This document shows positions 9,347 through 17,837 of a stretch of DNA of 64,000 nucleotides, in pieces. Position 1 is the stretch's first letter. Each line of letters begins with the position of its first letter. The stretch is from Methanosarcina baikalica. Lineage in GTDB: Archaea; Halobacteriota; Methanosarcinia; Methanosarcinales; Methanosarcinaceae. The DNA is taken from assembly GCF_031461075.1 (NCBI RefSeq), contig NZ_JAVKPK010000007.1:1-64000 (forward strand), in the 5' to 3' direction. The notes beneath the pieces were generated by a model. It was given only the letters and a program-made list of their open reading frames with translations. It searched no databases and had not been told where the DNA came from. Made by a program: the position numbers and the translations under genes.

Positions 9347-9412
9347 AGATTTAAAGATCCTTTTTTAGAATTTATACATTACCTTCGAAAGTCTAAACAG
9401 AATAATTTAATC

Positions 9413-9422
9413 TAAATATATA
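9413..9422 (-). promoter_or_regulatory. Probable TATA box of the glm operon
   Basis: Read on the minus strand, TATATATTTA lies about 67 bases before the ATG of the first operon gene, a suitable distance for an archaeal promoter with a 35-45 base leader. No upstream BRE was verified. Confidence 0.4.
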
Positions 9423-10475
9423 CTGGATGTTATGCCTGTATAAGGGATAACCTACAATAAAAAAGTAATCTCTGTATAATTAAAAAATAAGTTTATCCAT
9501 ACAAGGTAAACAGCTCCAGAACATAAGCCGGATAAACTCCGAAATTAGGCCTTCCTCCTACTTTTCCAGCTTTTTTCCAGCAAATCTGAAGACTATGAGG
9601 GCAGGAATATTAGAAGCCCGATAAAAATCGTGTTATTCAAGCTTTTTCGAGACTGGGGGCCTGCAGACCTGAGCCGTAGCTCAGGAAATAATTAATACAT
9701 TAACAATATTTGTAGATCGTTGTTTCTGACAGGATTCTATTTAAGGTTGTATCTTTTACAGGGCATCTTTGTCTTTTTTTCAGAGTCTGCAAAAGTATTT
9801 AATTTATAACCCAGAGAGACATTTCCTGCATTTTATACCTTACACGTCTTAACAATTGAGAGTCAGGGCAACTTCGTAAAGATTGGTTTATATCGAGATT
9901 TCGATTTACTGTTCAATATTTAATATAGTAATTACCAAATTAGTTGATAACCCCGAAGATGAATCCCCGCCAGCATAGGAAAAGTTGTGCTCGCGTTTCC
10001 TTTATTCCGGGTTGCAGGTGCTTTGCATGGTTGTAGAGTCTTGAGTAAATTAGGTATAAATGTGTACGTTAGAAACTATAAGTCACGCCCTTCCAGGAAA
10101 ATCCCTGAGGACATCTCTCAAGGATTTCAGCAGGACACGTATGAGTAGACAAACAAGATATTTTTCATAAATAAATTTAAGTATGGCTTGAGAACATAGG
10201 TCTATTAAAAGAAACTTCAAATGAAACGTTGAAATAATTTTGAAGTGAAAATCAAGCCGGAAGCGGTTAGTATTTCTTTGGGAAATATGAAAGCAGCCTG
10301 GAAAAATAAATATTCCCTACAAGAAGAGTGAATTTTAGAGACAAATTCTTTTTAGGGTTTTATCGTCCCTAAAACTAATCATTCAGGCATGATTTCTTTC
10401 CTGAGATCAAATACTTTCACTCCGCTTTCCTCAGGTTTATATCATGTGGCGTTGTACTTTGGAACGCCTCTCTAT

Positions 10476-10504
10476 ACTATAAAGATAACCAAGAGGCTTG
10501 AGGT
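10476..10504 (+). promoter_or_regulatory. TATA-like box and Shine-Dalgarno of rpa
   Basis: ACTATAAAG at 10476-10484 resembles an archaeal TATA box, and GAGGT at 10500-10504 lies seven bases before the ATG at 10512. This ribosome binding site decides the start in favour of 10512 over an in-frame ATG at 10389. The TATA box would give only a very short leader, so it may not be the real promoter. Confidence 0.4.
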
Positions 10505-10511
10505 AGAAAGA

Positions 10512-11765
10512 ATGAAACAAACTGCAGAATCTATTAGAGACCGATTTTTAAAGCTTGGAATCGATGTGCCCCTCGAGGACATCGAAAGCAGACTCGACGA
10601 ACTGATCACGAAATTCAAAGTTCCTTCCAACGAAGCCCAGCGCAGCGTGACCAATTACTTTTTGAAGAAATATTCCATTCCTAAAAATGAATTTTACGTG
10701 AGGCAGGCTGAACCCCAACTTACCAAGATTGTGAACATCTCGGAAGACGGGCAATGGGCAAACCTTAAGGCAAAGGTTGCCCAGCTCTGGGAAAATACTC
10801 ACGAATCCATATCTCAGGTAGGGCTCCTGGGGGATGAAACAGGAATCATAAAGTTTACCGAATGGAAAAATGCTGAACTGCCTAAGCTTGAGCAGGGAGA
10901 GAGTTACCTCTTCAAGAGTGTTGTTGTAGGAGAGTACAATGGCAGGTTCCAGGTTCAGATTAACAAGAACAGTTCAGTAGAAAAGCTGGATGAACCCATC
11001 GAGGTAGGGGGCGGGGATTTCACGCCGACTGCAAGAGAAGCAGAGCTCAGGAATATTGCCGATCTTATTGGTGGCCAGTGGGCTACAGTTAGAGGAAAAG
11101 TAGTCCAGCTCTGGGAAAACTCCCATGAATCGATTGAGCAGGCAGGGCTTTTAGGAGACCAGACAGGTGTTATCAAATTCACTAACTGGGCCAGTTCCGA
11201 ACTTCCGGATATGGAAGAAGGCAAAAGCTACATGCTGAAAAATGTAGTTATCAATGAATGGGACGGCAAGGCTCAGATCCAGCTTAACAGGTCAAGTTCC
11301 ATAGAAGAACTTGATGAAGATATCGAGGTCCGAACATCTACTTTCACATACTTCGGAGCAATGGTGGACATTCAAACCGGCTCAGGCCTTATAAAGCGCT
11401 GCCCCGAGTGCAAGAGGGCTCTGGCCAAGGGTGCCTGTGCAGAACACGGGAAAGTAAAGGGAGAATACGACCTCAGGATAAAAGCGGTCCTGGATTCGGG
11501 ATCCTCAACTCAGGATGCTCTGATTAACAGGGAACTTACCGAAGAGCTTACAGGACTTTCTCTCGATACTGCAATTGCAATGGCCGCAGATGCCCTTGAC
11601 CCCGGAGTTGTGCTGGACAAACTGAAACACGAACTTGTGGGCAGATATTATACTGTCAGCGGGCACAAGCTTGACCGCTATATCCTTGTGGATTCGATTA
11701 CTCCAAGGACTTCTCTGGACAGAGAGCTCCTTGAGGAAATGCTTACTGAACTGGAGGTGGAGTAA
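10512..11765 (+). CDS. rpa: Replication factor A / single-stranded DNA-binding protein with two OB folds and a zinc finger
   Basis: A 417-residue protein from the chosen ATG. It contains an N-terminal helical segment, then two very similar OB folds: the blocks with VAQLWENTHES and VVQLWENSHES, followed by GLLGDETGIIKFTEW and GLLGDQTGVIKFTNW, are near copies. A zinc-binding module CPECKRALAKGACAEHG follows, then a C-terminal domain. This is the layout of the RPA2/RPA3-type proteins of Methanosarcina, which coat single-stranded DNA in replication and repair. The next gene follows with no gap and encodes the RPA-associated protein, so the two are probably co-translated. Start chosen from the GAGGT site; ATG at 10389 would add 41 residues of unlikely sequence. 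Confidence 0.9.
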   Translation: MKQTAESIRDRFLKLGIDVPLEDIESRLDELITKFKVPSNEAQRSVTNYFLKKYSIPKNEFYVRQAEPQLTKIVNISEDGQWANLKAKVAQLWENTHESISQVGLLGDETGIIKFTEWKNAELPKLEQGESYLFKSVVVGEYNGRFQVQINKNSSVEKLDEPIEVGGGDFTPTAREAELRNIADLIGGQWATVRGKVVQLWENSHESIEQAGLLGDQTGVIKFTNWASSELPDMEEGKSYMLKNVVINEWDGKAQIQLNRSSSIEELDEDIEVRTSTFTYFGAMVDIQTGSGLIKRCPECKRALAKGACAEHGKVKGEYDLRIKAVLDSGSSTQDALINRELTEELTGLSLDTAIAMAADALDPGVVLDKLKHELVGRYYTVSGHKLDRYILVDSITPRTSLDRELLEEMLTELEVE

Positions 11766-12335
11766 ATGACAGGCTTTTTCAGGGAAGTAGCCCGCAGGGT
11801 CTTTGCCCAGGAGCTGAAAGATTCGAACCTGACATCAAGGGATGAAAGTGACCAGTACGCACCACAGTATGTCCTAACCCCAACAGGAGCTAAAGTAAAC
11901 CGCATCTTCCTTGTAGGCACACTTATAGAAAAAGAAGATATCGGAACCGACTCCGAATACTGGAGGGGAAGGGTTTCAGACCCAACAGGTTCCTTCCTAG
12001 TCTATGCCGGACAGTACCAGCCCGAAGCAGCCCAATTCCTTGCCGACTGCGAACTTCCAGCTTTTGTGGCAGTCGTGGGCAAAACCAGCACCTATACCAC
12101 AGATGACGGTAATGTGTTGACCTCTATACGCCCAGAATCCATCCAGCAGGTAGACGGACTTGCCCGGGACCTCTGGGTACTCGATACCTCAAAGCAAACT
12201 CTTGAGAGGATAAGGGCAGTTGAGGCAGAGGAAGACCCGAACTCAAAACTTGCAAAAGAACACTACTCTACTGATACAGATTATTACCGTGCAATGATTA
12301 AAAAGGCTCTCGAGTCCCTTAAAGAAAGAGAATAA
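11766..12335 (+). CDS. RPA-associated OB-fold protein (COG3390-like)
   Basis: A 189-residue protein that begins directly after the rpa stop codon; the rpa tail supplies a strong GGAGGTGG ribosome binding site. The central part (about residues 35-105) reads as an OB fold: VNRIFLVGTLIEKEDIG, WRGRVSDPTGSFLVYAG and PAFVAVVGKTSTYTTDDG. In haloarchaea equivalent proteins are encoded beside rpa genes and act with them in DNA repair, which fits the arrangement here. The C-terminal third is charged and helical. It is followed by a clear hairpin terminator, so rpa and this gene form a two-gene operon. Confidence 0.85.
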   Translation: MTGFFREVARRVFAQELKDSNLTSRDESDQYAPQYVLTPTGAKVNRIFLVGTLIEKEDIGTDSEYWRGRVSDPTGSFLVYAGQYQPEAAQFLADCELPAFVAVVGKTSTYTTDDGNVLTSIRPESIQQVDGLARDLWVLDTSKQTLERIRAVEAEEDPNSKLAKEHYSTDTDYYRAMIKKALESLKERE

Positions 12336-12356
12336 GAATTAAATAATAGATAAACG

Positions 12357-12380
12357 AAGGGGAAAACCCCTTAATTTTTT
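12357..12380 (+). terminator. Hairpin plus T-run after the rpa operon
   Basis: AAGGGG (12357-12362) pairs with CCCCTT (12367-12372) around an AAAA loop, followed by AATTTTTTT. It lies 22 bases after the stop of the RPA-associated gene. Confidence 0.7.
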
Positions 12381-12661
12381 TCAAATTTTGAAATTTTTTC
12401 CTTTTTGGGTTTTCCGGAAATTTTTGTATCTCTTGATTCCTTCTTTTTTATTATCCTTTATTCATCTTCTTCGTATTCTTTTCCCAAATTTCTCTCCTTA
12501 TTCTCCATTTAAACCTCCATTTTACCCGGATTTGTACATTTACATTTCTCGGGTTGATTTAACATTTTGATTGATTAGCAAATATTTTTATTTATACTGT
12601 CTTTGGACAAAAAGAGGCAAAATATAGATAAATAAACGAGACATGATATAAAATGAGGAAT

Positions 12662-12699
12662 ATGTGTTTGAATGCGAATTATGTGTTCGAATGCGAATT
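12662..12699. repeat. Tandem 19-bp repeat upstream of a small gene
   Basis: ATGTGTTTGAATGCGAATT (12662-12680) is followed at once by ATGTGTTCGAATGCGAATT (12681-12699), differing at one base. It lies 42 bases before the GTG start of the next gene, in its promoter/leader region, and could be a regulator-binding repeat. The remaining gap from 12381 is AT-rich and shows no other feature; a 60-codon frame at 12388-12570 is a low-complexity Phe/Leu/Pro frame and is not believed. Confidence 0.5.
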
Positions 12700-12740
12700 A
12701 ACGATAAAATAATCAAGAAATTGAAATGTGAGATGATCCT

Positions 12741-12962
12741 GTGAAAACCTATCTTCTGGTCTGGTTCAGCAGTGAAGGTGCCCGTCCATCAGAGATTAAT
12801 CGAAGACTGACGTCTCTGGGTTTCGAACCCATGCAAGGTAGCTACGATTTTATATATAATTGGAATAGCAACGTTAGTGTAGAGAAGGTTCTCGAGTTTG
12901 GGGATAAGGTATACTTGAGCCTTCAGGGCACAGGTGTAATGTTCAAACTGGAGACAATGTGA
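12741..12962 (+). CDS. Small conserved-looking hypothetical protein
   Basis: A 73-residue protein starting with GTG. The sequence MKTYLLVWFSSEGARPSEI followed by a helix, a strand and FIYNWNSNVSVEKVLEFGD reads like a compact alpha/beta fold, with a beta strand, a helix rich in Arg/Ser and further strands. The overall pattern (short N-terminal strand, helix, aromatic strands) resembles small ferredoxin-like proteins such as Cas2/VapD, but no nuclease signature is present and the resemblance is only at fold level. No operon partner; the next sequence is a MITE-like element. Function unknown. Confidence 0.65.
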   Translation: MKTYLLVWFSSEGARPSEINRRLTSLGFEPMQGSYDFIYNWNSNVSVEKVLEFGDKVYLSLQGTGVMFKLETM

Positions 12963-13007
12963 ACTGGTAGAACTCGCAAAAATAAAGTGCGTGAGACCTC
13001 ACTTAGC

Positions 13008-13128
13008 TAAGGGCTTATTAGAAATAAGTCGGTAACAATTATTTTGGAACCAAATCGAGGAAGCTGCATATGAGAATAGTTAAGTACGGTGTAAAAATGT
13101 ACCTACATTATTTCGTGACTGGTCCTGA
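13008..13128. mobile_element. MITE-like element of the TAAGGGTCC family, copy A
   Basis: About 120 bp, similar along its length to copies at 27571-27697 and 31988-32113: left end TAAGGGCTTATTAGAAATAA, core AATTATTTTGGAACCAAATC, right end ACATTATTTCGTGACTGGTC. The ends are imperfect inverted repeats. This copy is the most diverged and has lost the terminal TA at the right end. No coding capacity. Confidence 0.6.
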
Positions 13129-13231
13129 GCATGTGCCGGAACTCAGGCAATAAATAAACCGGTATTTAAAATTATTATTCAGGCGTAATTGAGGATATAA
13201 TTCTTTTTCAGGCCTATCTCTGTAAGTCCGG

Positions 13232-13792
13232 TCAGACCTTTTTTTCATCCAGGCCTTCTTCCTGATTACGTTTTTTCAGGGCATCCCGGAACTTTAGATA
13301 TCCGCAGGTGTCCCCTTCAAGAGGAATTATCCTGCCGCTAACATTCCCTTTTTCAATAATCAGTTCCACAACACTCGGATTTGACATCCTGGGTTTGGTA
13401 GGAGAGCCCGGACAAACAAGAACAACATCCCTTTTCTCAATTAAAGGACGGTGCAGGTGCCCGAAAATCAGGATGTCTACTTCCATTTCTTTTGCAAGGT
13501 AACCCTGCGCAGTCGTATCAGTTACCGAAAGTCCTCCTTCATGCACCACTCCGATTTTTACCCCTTCAACTTCGAATTTCAGCCTCTCGGGAAGGAGCTG
13601 CTTAAGATCGGAAGCATCATCATTTCCGAAAACAGCTTTCAATTTTCCGCTGGCGTTGAAAGCCTGATAGGCCTCCATAGTACTGAAGTCCCCTGCATGG
13701 ACGATAAGGTCAGACTCTTCAAGAAGTGTTTGAAGTTGCGGGGGAATTTCCCTGGTTTTCAGATGAGTGTCGGAAAGTGCAATCAGCTTCAT
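13232..13792 (-). CDS. YfcE/MJ0936-type metallophosphoesterase
   Basis: A 186-residue protein starting at the second in-frame methionine (13792), where MKLIALSDTHLK begins; five further residues upstream are possible. It carries the calcineurin-like metallophosphoesterase motifs in order: SDTH, HAGDFS, GNDD, VVHEGG and GHLHRP, all ligands for a two-metal centre. The family hydrolyses phosphodiesters; the natural substrate in archaea is not known. The C-terminal 25 residues are charged and not part of the core. It stands alone on the minus strand. Confidence 0.85.
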   Translation of the reverse strand: MKLIALSDTHLKTREIPPQLQTLLEESDLIVHAGDFSTMEAYQAFNASGKLKAVFGNDDASDLKQLLPERLKFEVEGVKIGVVHEGGLSVTDTTAQGYLAKEMEVDILIFGHLHRPLIEKRDVVLVCPGSPTKPRMSNPSVVELIIEKGNVSGRIIPLEGDTCGYLKFRDALKKRNQEEGLDEKKV

Positions 13793-14186
13793 GGAAAATC
13801 TCCTCATTATATTAATAAAATATGCTCTATAGATAAAAATATGCAGTTAAACGCGACAAAACTGAAATAACTGGCAACTGACAATTATTCTGGAAAATAT
13901 AGTCATTCGGGAAAAATTCTGAGAAAAATTATCCGTTAACTGACAATCTGTTTGGAAAATAAAAGCTTCTTACCCGGGGGTTCGGATCTGTGTTTAAGAA
14001 GGTAATCAACTACAGGGCAAAAATACAATAAACAAGGTACATAAGGCCTTGTATGGATAAGAAAGTAACGAATAATATAACAAATATTGTAGAAGTATGG
14101 CTTTTATCCCTACCTGCCACCTTCTGTCTTCGCCGGAAGCTGCCGAGGAAGGGAATTACGGCCCCATTGTAAAAAGTCAGAAGAAA
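13793..14186. other. Intergenic region with short direct repeats
   Basis: No gene. Two imperfect copies of AACTGACAATNNNNTGGAAAATA occur near 13875-13899 and 13937-13962. A short inverted repeat ACAAGG ... CCTTGT occurs near 14034-14055. The promoter of the phosphodiesterase gene must lie at the left end. Confidence 0.35.
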
Positions 14187-14978
14187 TTACTCGAGTGTCA
14201 GGTCTACGAGTTCGTACTCCAGATTCTCGGTTTCCAACCTGTTAAGGAGAGAAGCAACCTGCTCATCCACTGAAACCACAAGGGATGATAAACCGTGGTA
14301 TGCAGCCTCGATAACTGACTCATTGGTTCCGAACATAACATTCGGGCTTACGCCTATCTTGCGCAGAGCGATAAGCGCTTCTACACCGATAGCTGCTATA
14401 TAGGGTTTAGAGCTTGCCAATGGTTTCAGGCGCTCGATATCCACCTTTCTTGACCCTCCGCGCTCAATCCTTGGAACCTTGCAGATTGTAATTGTCGCAT
14501 TTTCCAGGTCGATCAGGCCTTTGAGGCTGGTTACTCCTACATCATCCCCTGCGGCTGCATCGGATATGACAGTGCCTGATGCACCTGTCTTTTCCGTGCT
14601 GCTTACGTACAGGAGTCCTTTTTCCATTTTCAGGTAAACCTGCTGGCCTTCTTTTACATCCTCTTTTGTGATGGCTGTCCAGGTTGAAACATGACTGATT
14701 ATATCCTCCATAACAAAGCGAGCGTAACGCTTCATATCTACGGCATTTTCAAGAACCCATTCCACGCCTTCTTTTGTGATCCTGTACCTGACGCGGCCCT
14801 CAGTAACAATCAGCCCATCATTTACAAGCTCCTTGATATATTCCGAAACTGCCTGGGGGGTTATTCCGATTTTAGCGGCAATTTCCTTTTGTCTGACATT
14901 GGGCTGGTGGGCTGCAACTTCAATAAGGACCTGAAACTTGGTTACTCCACTTTTAGTCTGGAGGATTTTAATCATCAA
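14187..14978 (-). CDS. Winged-helix transcriptional regulator with C-terminal ligand-like domain
   Basis: A 263-residue protein. Residues 10-75 form a winged helix-turn-helix: VLIEVAAHQPNVRQKEIAA, GITPQAVSEYIKELV as recognition helix and GRVRYRITKEG as the wing. The rest has no recognised enzyme motif but includes a beta-rich middle and a C-terminal alpha/beta part (KPYIAAIGVEALIALRKIG, VIEAAYHGLSSLVVSVDEQ) that looks like a ligand-sensing domain. It overlaps the end of the upstream regulator gene by four bases (ATGA), so the two HTH proteins are co-translated. Next downstream on the same strand is the phosphoesterase, separated by 390 bases. Target genes are unknown; the nearby deoxyhypusine synthase is a candidate. 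Confidence 0.75.
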   Translation of the reverse strand: MMIKILQTKSGVTKFQVLIEVAAHQPNVRQKEIAAKIGITPQAVSEYIKELVNDGLIVTEGRVRYRITKEGVEWVLENAVDMKRYARFVMEDIISHVSTWTAITKEDVKEGQQVYLKMEKGLLYVSSTEKTGASGTVISDAAAGDDVGVTSLKGLIDLENATITICKVPRIERGGSRKVDIERLKPLASSKPYIAAIGVEALIALRKIGVSPNVMFGTNESVIEAAYHGLSSLVVSVDEQVASLLNRLETENLEYELVDLTLE

Positions 14979-15496
14979 TCGTAATTCTCCTCGACATCTT
15001 CAATTAATTTTAACCTTTGTCCCATTACCGAAAGCCTTTCAGACCGTCTGGCAACAGCACAGATATAGAACGGGTTTTTATTAAGGGCACGCGTGAGATT
15101 GCTCATAGAGGTATTACCTTCTTCTACCAGCCTTTCCAGTTCTTCCATGGCATCTTTGACCTCCTCGTATGGCTTGAAGGTCAGCATAATGATATCGCTA
15201 AGATCTTCAAAAGAACACTGAAAGTTAACCTGAACCTTGGAATAGGAGCTGTGGTATTCTTTGGAGGGTTTTTGTCCTGCCTCGGGAACTCTCCACTGGC
15301 TCTCAAGGAGCCCTGCTTTTTTCAGGATATGAAGGCTTTTTGATGAGTCTGTACCCATGAATTCGTCTATCTCTGTTCTGGTCATCCATTTGTTTGAAAG
15401 TGCATCGAATATCTTTTTGTGAGTTCTTGACCCAAAAGTCCTGAGTAATGGTACTAAATAGGAAGGATCGTTAATTATTCGAGTTCTTTTACCCAT
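14975..15496 (-). CDS. ArsR-like helix-turn-helix regulator
   Basis: A 173-residue protein. Residues 10-75 form a winged helix: LLRTFGSRTHKKIFDALSNK, WMTRTEIDEFMG, SSKSLHILKKAGLLESQWR, in the ArsR style of a predicted recognition helix followed by a wing ending PSKEYHSSYSKVQVNF. The C-terminal half (residues 95-173) is a long helical, acidic segment EELERLVEEGNTSMSNLTRAL that could dimerise. It is co-translated with the following regulator through an ATGA overlap. The pair lies 63 bases downstream of the deoxyhypusine synthase gene. Confidence 0.75.
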   Translation of the reverse strand: MGKRTRIINDPSYLVPLLRTFGSRTHKKIFDALSNKWMTRTEIDEFMGTDSSKSLHILKKAGLLESQWRVPEAGQKPSKEYHSSYSKVQVNFQCSFEDLSDIIMLTFKPYEEVKDAMEELERLVEEGNTSMSNLTRALNKNPFYICAVARRSERLSVMGQRLKLIEDVEENYD

Positions 15497-15559
15497 TTAC
15501 TCTTCTCCTTCTCGTCTTATGTTATAAGCTTTCAAATATAATAAAGATTTGTAATGTGA

Positions 15560-16597
15560 TTACTCGTTATAACCGATATCAAGCCCTTCAGGCCCTTCCC
15601 AGTTAAAAACGGGGGCAATGCGCTTCTGTCCACGGCATTTTTCATGCAGGGCATGAGCAACGATCGGAAGAGCAATAGTAGCATCCACGAAAACCTGGAC
15701 TTTTTTTGCTTGGGCTGCGATCTTTCCCCAGGAAACAGCTTCGTCAAAAGTACAACCTGAAAGTCCTCCCCAGTGTGGAGAGTCGGAAGTATACTGGATT
15801 GCATAATCATGCCCTCCAACATCCATTCCCAGGATAGAAGCTATTACTTCGGTCTGCTGGATAAAATTCTTTGGAACTCCGCCTCCAACATAGACAACTC
15901 CGGTTTTTTCGGATTTTTCCACAATCTGCGTGATCTCATCAACATCTTTTATCTGGTCGATATCAAGTTTAAATCCTCTTCTTCTTGCAATGGTAAGCCC
16001 GATACCTATTGAACTGTCAGAAAGTGCAGGAACAAAGACCGGAATATTCTGCCTGTATGCACTCACTACTATAGAATCCTCTGACGCTCCACGCCTTACA
16101 AGTTCCTTTCCTAGCAGGTGAATGAACTCCCTTGATGAACAGGAAATTTCTCCGATTTCCTCTGCAAAATCGGCAATGAGGTTATCTGCGCTCCTGAATT
16201 CTTCTTCTACTGCAAAGACATCGTATATTCTGTCCACGCCGTGCTCGAAGAGTTTTTCGTCGTCAGCAAGATGGGAGCCCACATAATGCTTCTTGCCGAG
16301 GGCCTCGTGGGAATCATGGAACAGATTCGCCCCTGTGCTTACAAGGCAGTCTATCATCCTCTGCCGGATCATATAAGAAATAACCCTGCGCATGCCAGCA
16401 GGAACCATAGCTCCGGATAAGCCCATAAGCACTGTCATATTGTTTTCTTTTAGCATGTTATGCCAGGCCTGAACGGACTCGGCCAGTTTCCGTCCCTGGA
16501 AACCTGTTTTGAGCATTCCGTCCATCAATTCGCTTATAGACCTGTCCTTTACATCTATTGGTACGGTTGGGTTATCTGTGAATACATTAAGATGCAT
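15560..16597 (-). CDS. dhs: Deoxyhypusine synthase family protein
   Basis: A 345-residue protein from the ATG at 16597, chosen because TTGGAG lies six bases upstream; an earlier start would add 20 residues. Family motifs: GLSGAMVPAGMRR and LVSTGANLFHDSHEAL (NAD site), SIGIGLTIARRRGF, GGGVPKNFI with the probable catalytic Lys 243, and SGCTFDEAVSWGKI. The enzyme transfers an aminobutyl-type group to the conserved lysine of aIF5A. The neighbouring gene encodes pyruvoyl-dependent arginine decarboxylase, the maker of agmatine, which is the likely donor in archaea. Some archaea have additional DHS-like paralogues with unknown substrates, so the exact reaction is inferred. Confidence 0.85.
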   Translation of the reverse strand: MHLNVFTDNPTVPIDVKDRSISELMDGMLKTGFQGRKLAESVQAWHNMLKENNMTVLMGLSGAMVPAGMRRVISYMIRQRMIDCLVSTGANLFHDSHEALGKKHYVGSHLADDEKLFEHGVDRIYDVFAVEEEFRSADNLIADFAEEIGEISCSSREFIHLLGKELVRRGASEDSIVVSAYRQNIPVFVPALSDSSIGIGLTIARRRGFKLDIDQIKDVDEITQIVEKSEKTGVVYVGGGVPKNFIQQTEVIASILGMDVGGHDYAIQYTSDSPHWGGLSGCTFDEAVSWGKIAAQAKKVQVFVDATIALPIVAHALHEKCRGQKRIAPVFNWEGPEGLDIGYNE

Positions 16598-16917
16598 ACC
16601 ATTCTCCAAATAAACAGATAATGATAGTTTTGCCTGTAACTCCTGATGCTGCGGCATTCGGCAACAGGCGATAAGAAACGCAAATAGCGCTCTAAATGAT
16701 TATATAATTTTTATTAAATATCAATATATGTGGACCCTTTCACTGGAGGATTTGACAAAGATAAATTATTCCAGAGAGAAAATAATTCGCCGGGTTCAGG
16801 GGGGTTGAACCAGAAAGTAAAGAATATGAAATTGACAGATAAAGATCAGTTTTAATATCCTCAAAGTAATGTCCGTAGATAATCTCGGAAATAAATGTGA
16901 GATTACCTGTTAAAGAT
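16598..16917. other. Intergenic region between dhs and pdaD
   Basis: No gene. AT-rich; a TATA-like stretch near 16700-16725 could drive dhs on the minus strand. No terminator hairpin was identified for pdaD. Confidence 0.3.
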
Positions 16918-17415
16918 TCAGATTACAAAAACTGCTGCAGATACCACGGTCATCCAGTTTCCTTGCTCGTCTACGAAAGAGGACCTCGGAACGCTGAAGG
17001 TCCTGAGAGGCGCTTCATTTGCCCAGGTGGTATACATGTTTCTGGCAAGTTTCGCTGCATGTTCCCCTACGTCTTGTTCAGTTTCTCCAAAAACGTGAAA
17101 CTCAGAGATGTAGCCGTGTTTATCTGAAATTTGAGGGAGTGCGCATCCCACCGATGTGCTTAGCGTCCTTCGTGGTTCATTGGAAGAAATTCTCGACATC
17201 ACGCAAAATACAATCTCCCCAGGATTCAATTCTTTTAAACCTTCCTCTCTGGATACTATCTCACAATTGGGAGGCAGGATAGAACTTACAGTGACAAGAT
17301 TAAATTTCTCAATGCCTGCATCTCGGAGTGCAACTTCAAATGATTCAAGATGTTCGGGGTGTGTACCAACTCCACTTGTAAAAAATACTTTCCTGGGAAT
17401 TAATTTCGTAATCAT
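16918..17415 (-). CDS. pdaD: Pyruvoyl-dependent arginine decarboxylase
   Basis: A 165-residue proenzyme from the ATG at 17415, supported by AAGGAT seven bases upstream; an alternative start 16 codons earlier lacks such a site. The sequence FFTSGVGTHPEHLESFEVAL and the self-cleavage context LVTVSSILPPN (Ser44-Ser45) match the family; cleavage creates the pyruvoyl group at Ser45. Downstream GEIVFCVMSRISSNEPRRT and AALTVGCALP-like TSVGCALP are further family blocks. It makes agmatine from arginine, feeding polyamine synthesis, and agmatine may be the donor used by the adjacent deoxyhypusine synthase. Single gene with its own leader; not overlapping dhs. Confidence 0.9.
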   Translation of the reverse strand: MITKLIPRKVFFTSGVGTHPEHLESFEVALRDAGIEKFNLVTVSSILPPNCEIVSREEGLKELNPGEIVFCVMSRISSNEPRRTLSTSVGCALPQISDKHGYISEFHVFGETEQDVGEHAAKLARNMYTTWANEAPLRTFSVPRSSFVDEQGNWMTVVSAAVFVI

Positions 17416-17837
17416 CTTTACATCCTTGTGAAATAATAAATTGAAGCTTAATCCAGATGGCAATTATCATTTTTAAGTGTTGCCCTTCAATTTTGCTGGA
17501 AAGAAGCTCAATTCCTATTTATTTAGGAAATAATGAATATAAGAAAGTTTGAAAAATTCCTTTAATTTAAAGTTATCAGTTGCGTTCTAATTTTTATGAC
17601 CCCAACTCTTTCACAAGTTCTCTCATAAGCTTTATATTATGCAGGACAATTACATCGTGTATTACTTCCTGCAATTTTCTTGCTTACCTCTCTCAGGACA
17701 GAGAATAATCATGTCTTTTTCAAAATTTGCTGAAAAAGAAGGGCCTGTTTGTCCAATTGTCCTGGCAGAAATGACGTTCTTTCTGGCCTGAGGCCTGAAG
17801 AATCAACCAACAGCAACAAAACGTGATGTCGGTATAG
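17416..17837. other. Divergent intergenic region
   Basis: About 420 bases between the minus-strand pdaD and the plus-strand winged-helix gene. AT-rich to about 17600, then more GC-rich. No gene or repeat supported; promoters for both flanking genes are expected here. Confidence 0.3.

Larger units (their letters stand above)
9347..10511. other. Long divergent intergenic region between glm operon and rpa
   Basis: About 1.1 kb without a supportable gene. It contains the glm promoter at its left end and the rpa promoter (ACTATAAAG near 10476-10484) at its right end. An imperfect hairpin (AAATCC-c-TGAG ... CTCA-a-GGATTT) spans 10099-10127. Reading frames in the interior are broken by stops. I saw no tRNA-like cloverleaf or inverted-repeat element here. 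Confidence 0.4.

Noticed and set aside
12388..12570. 60-codon Phe/Leu/Pro-rich frame after the rpa terminator
   Set aside because: Arises from a pyrimidine-rich tract; no ribosome binding site and low complexity.
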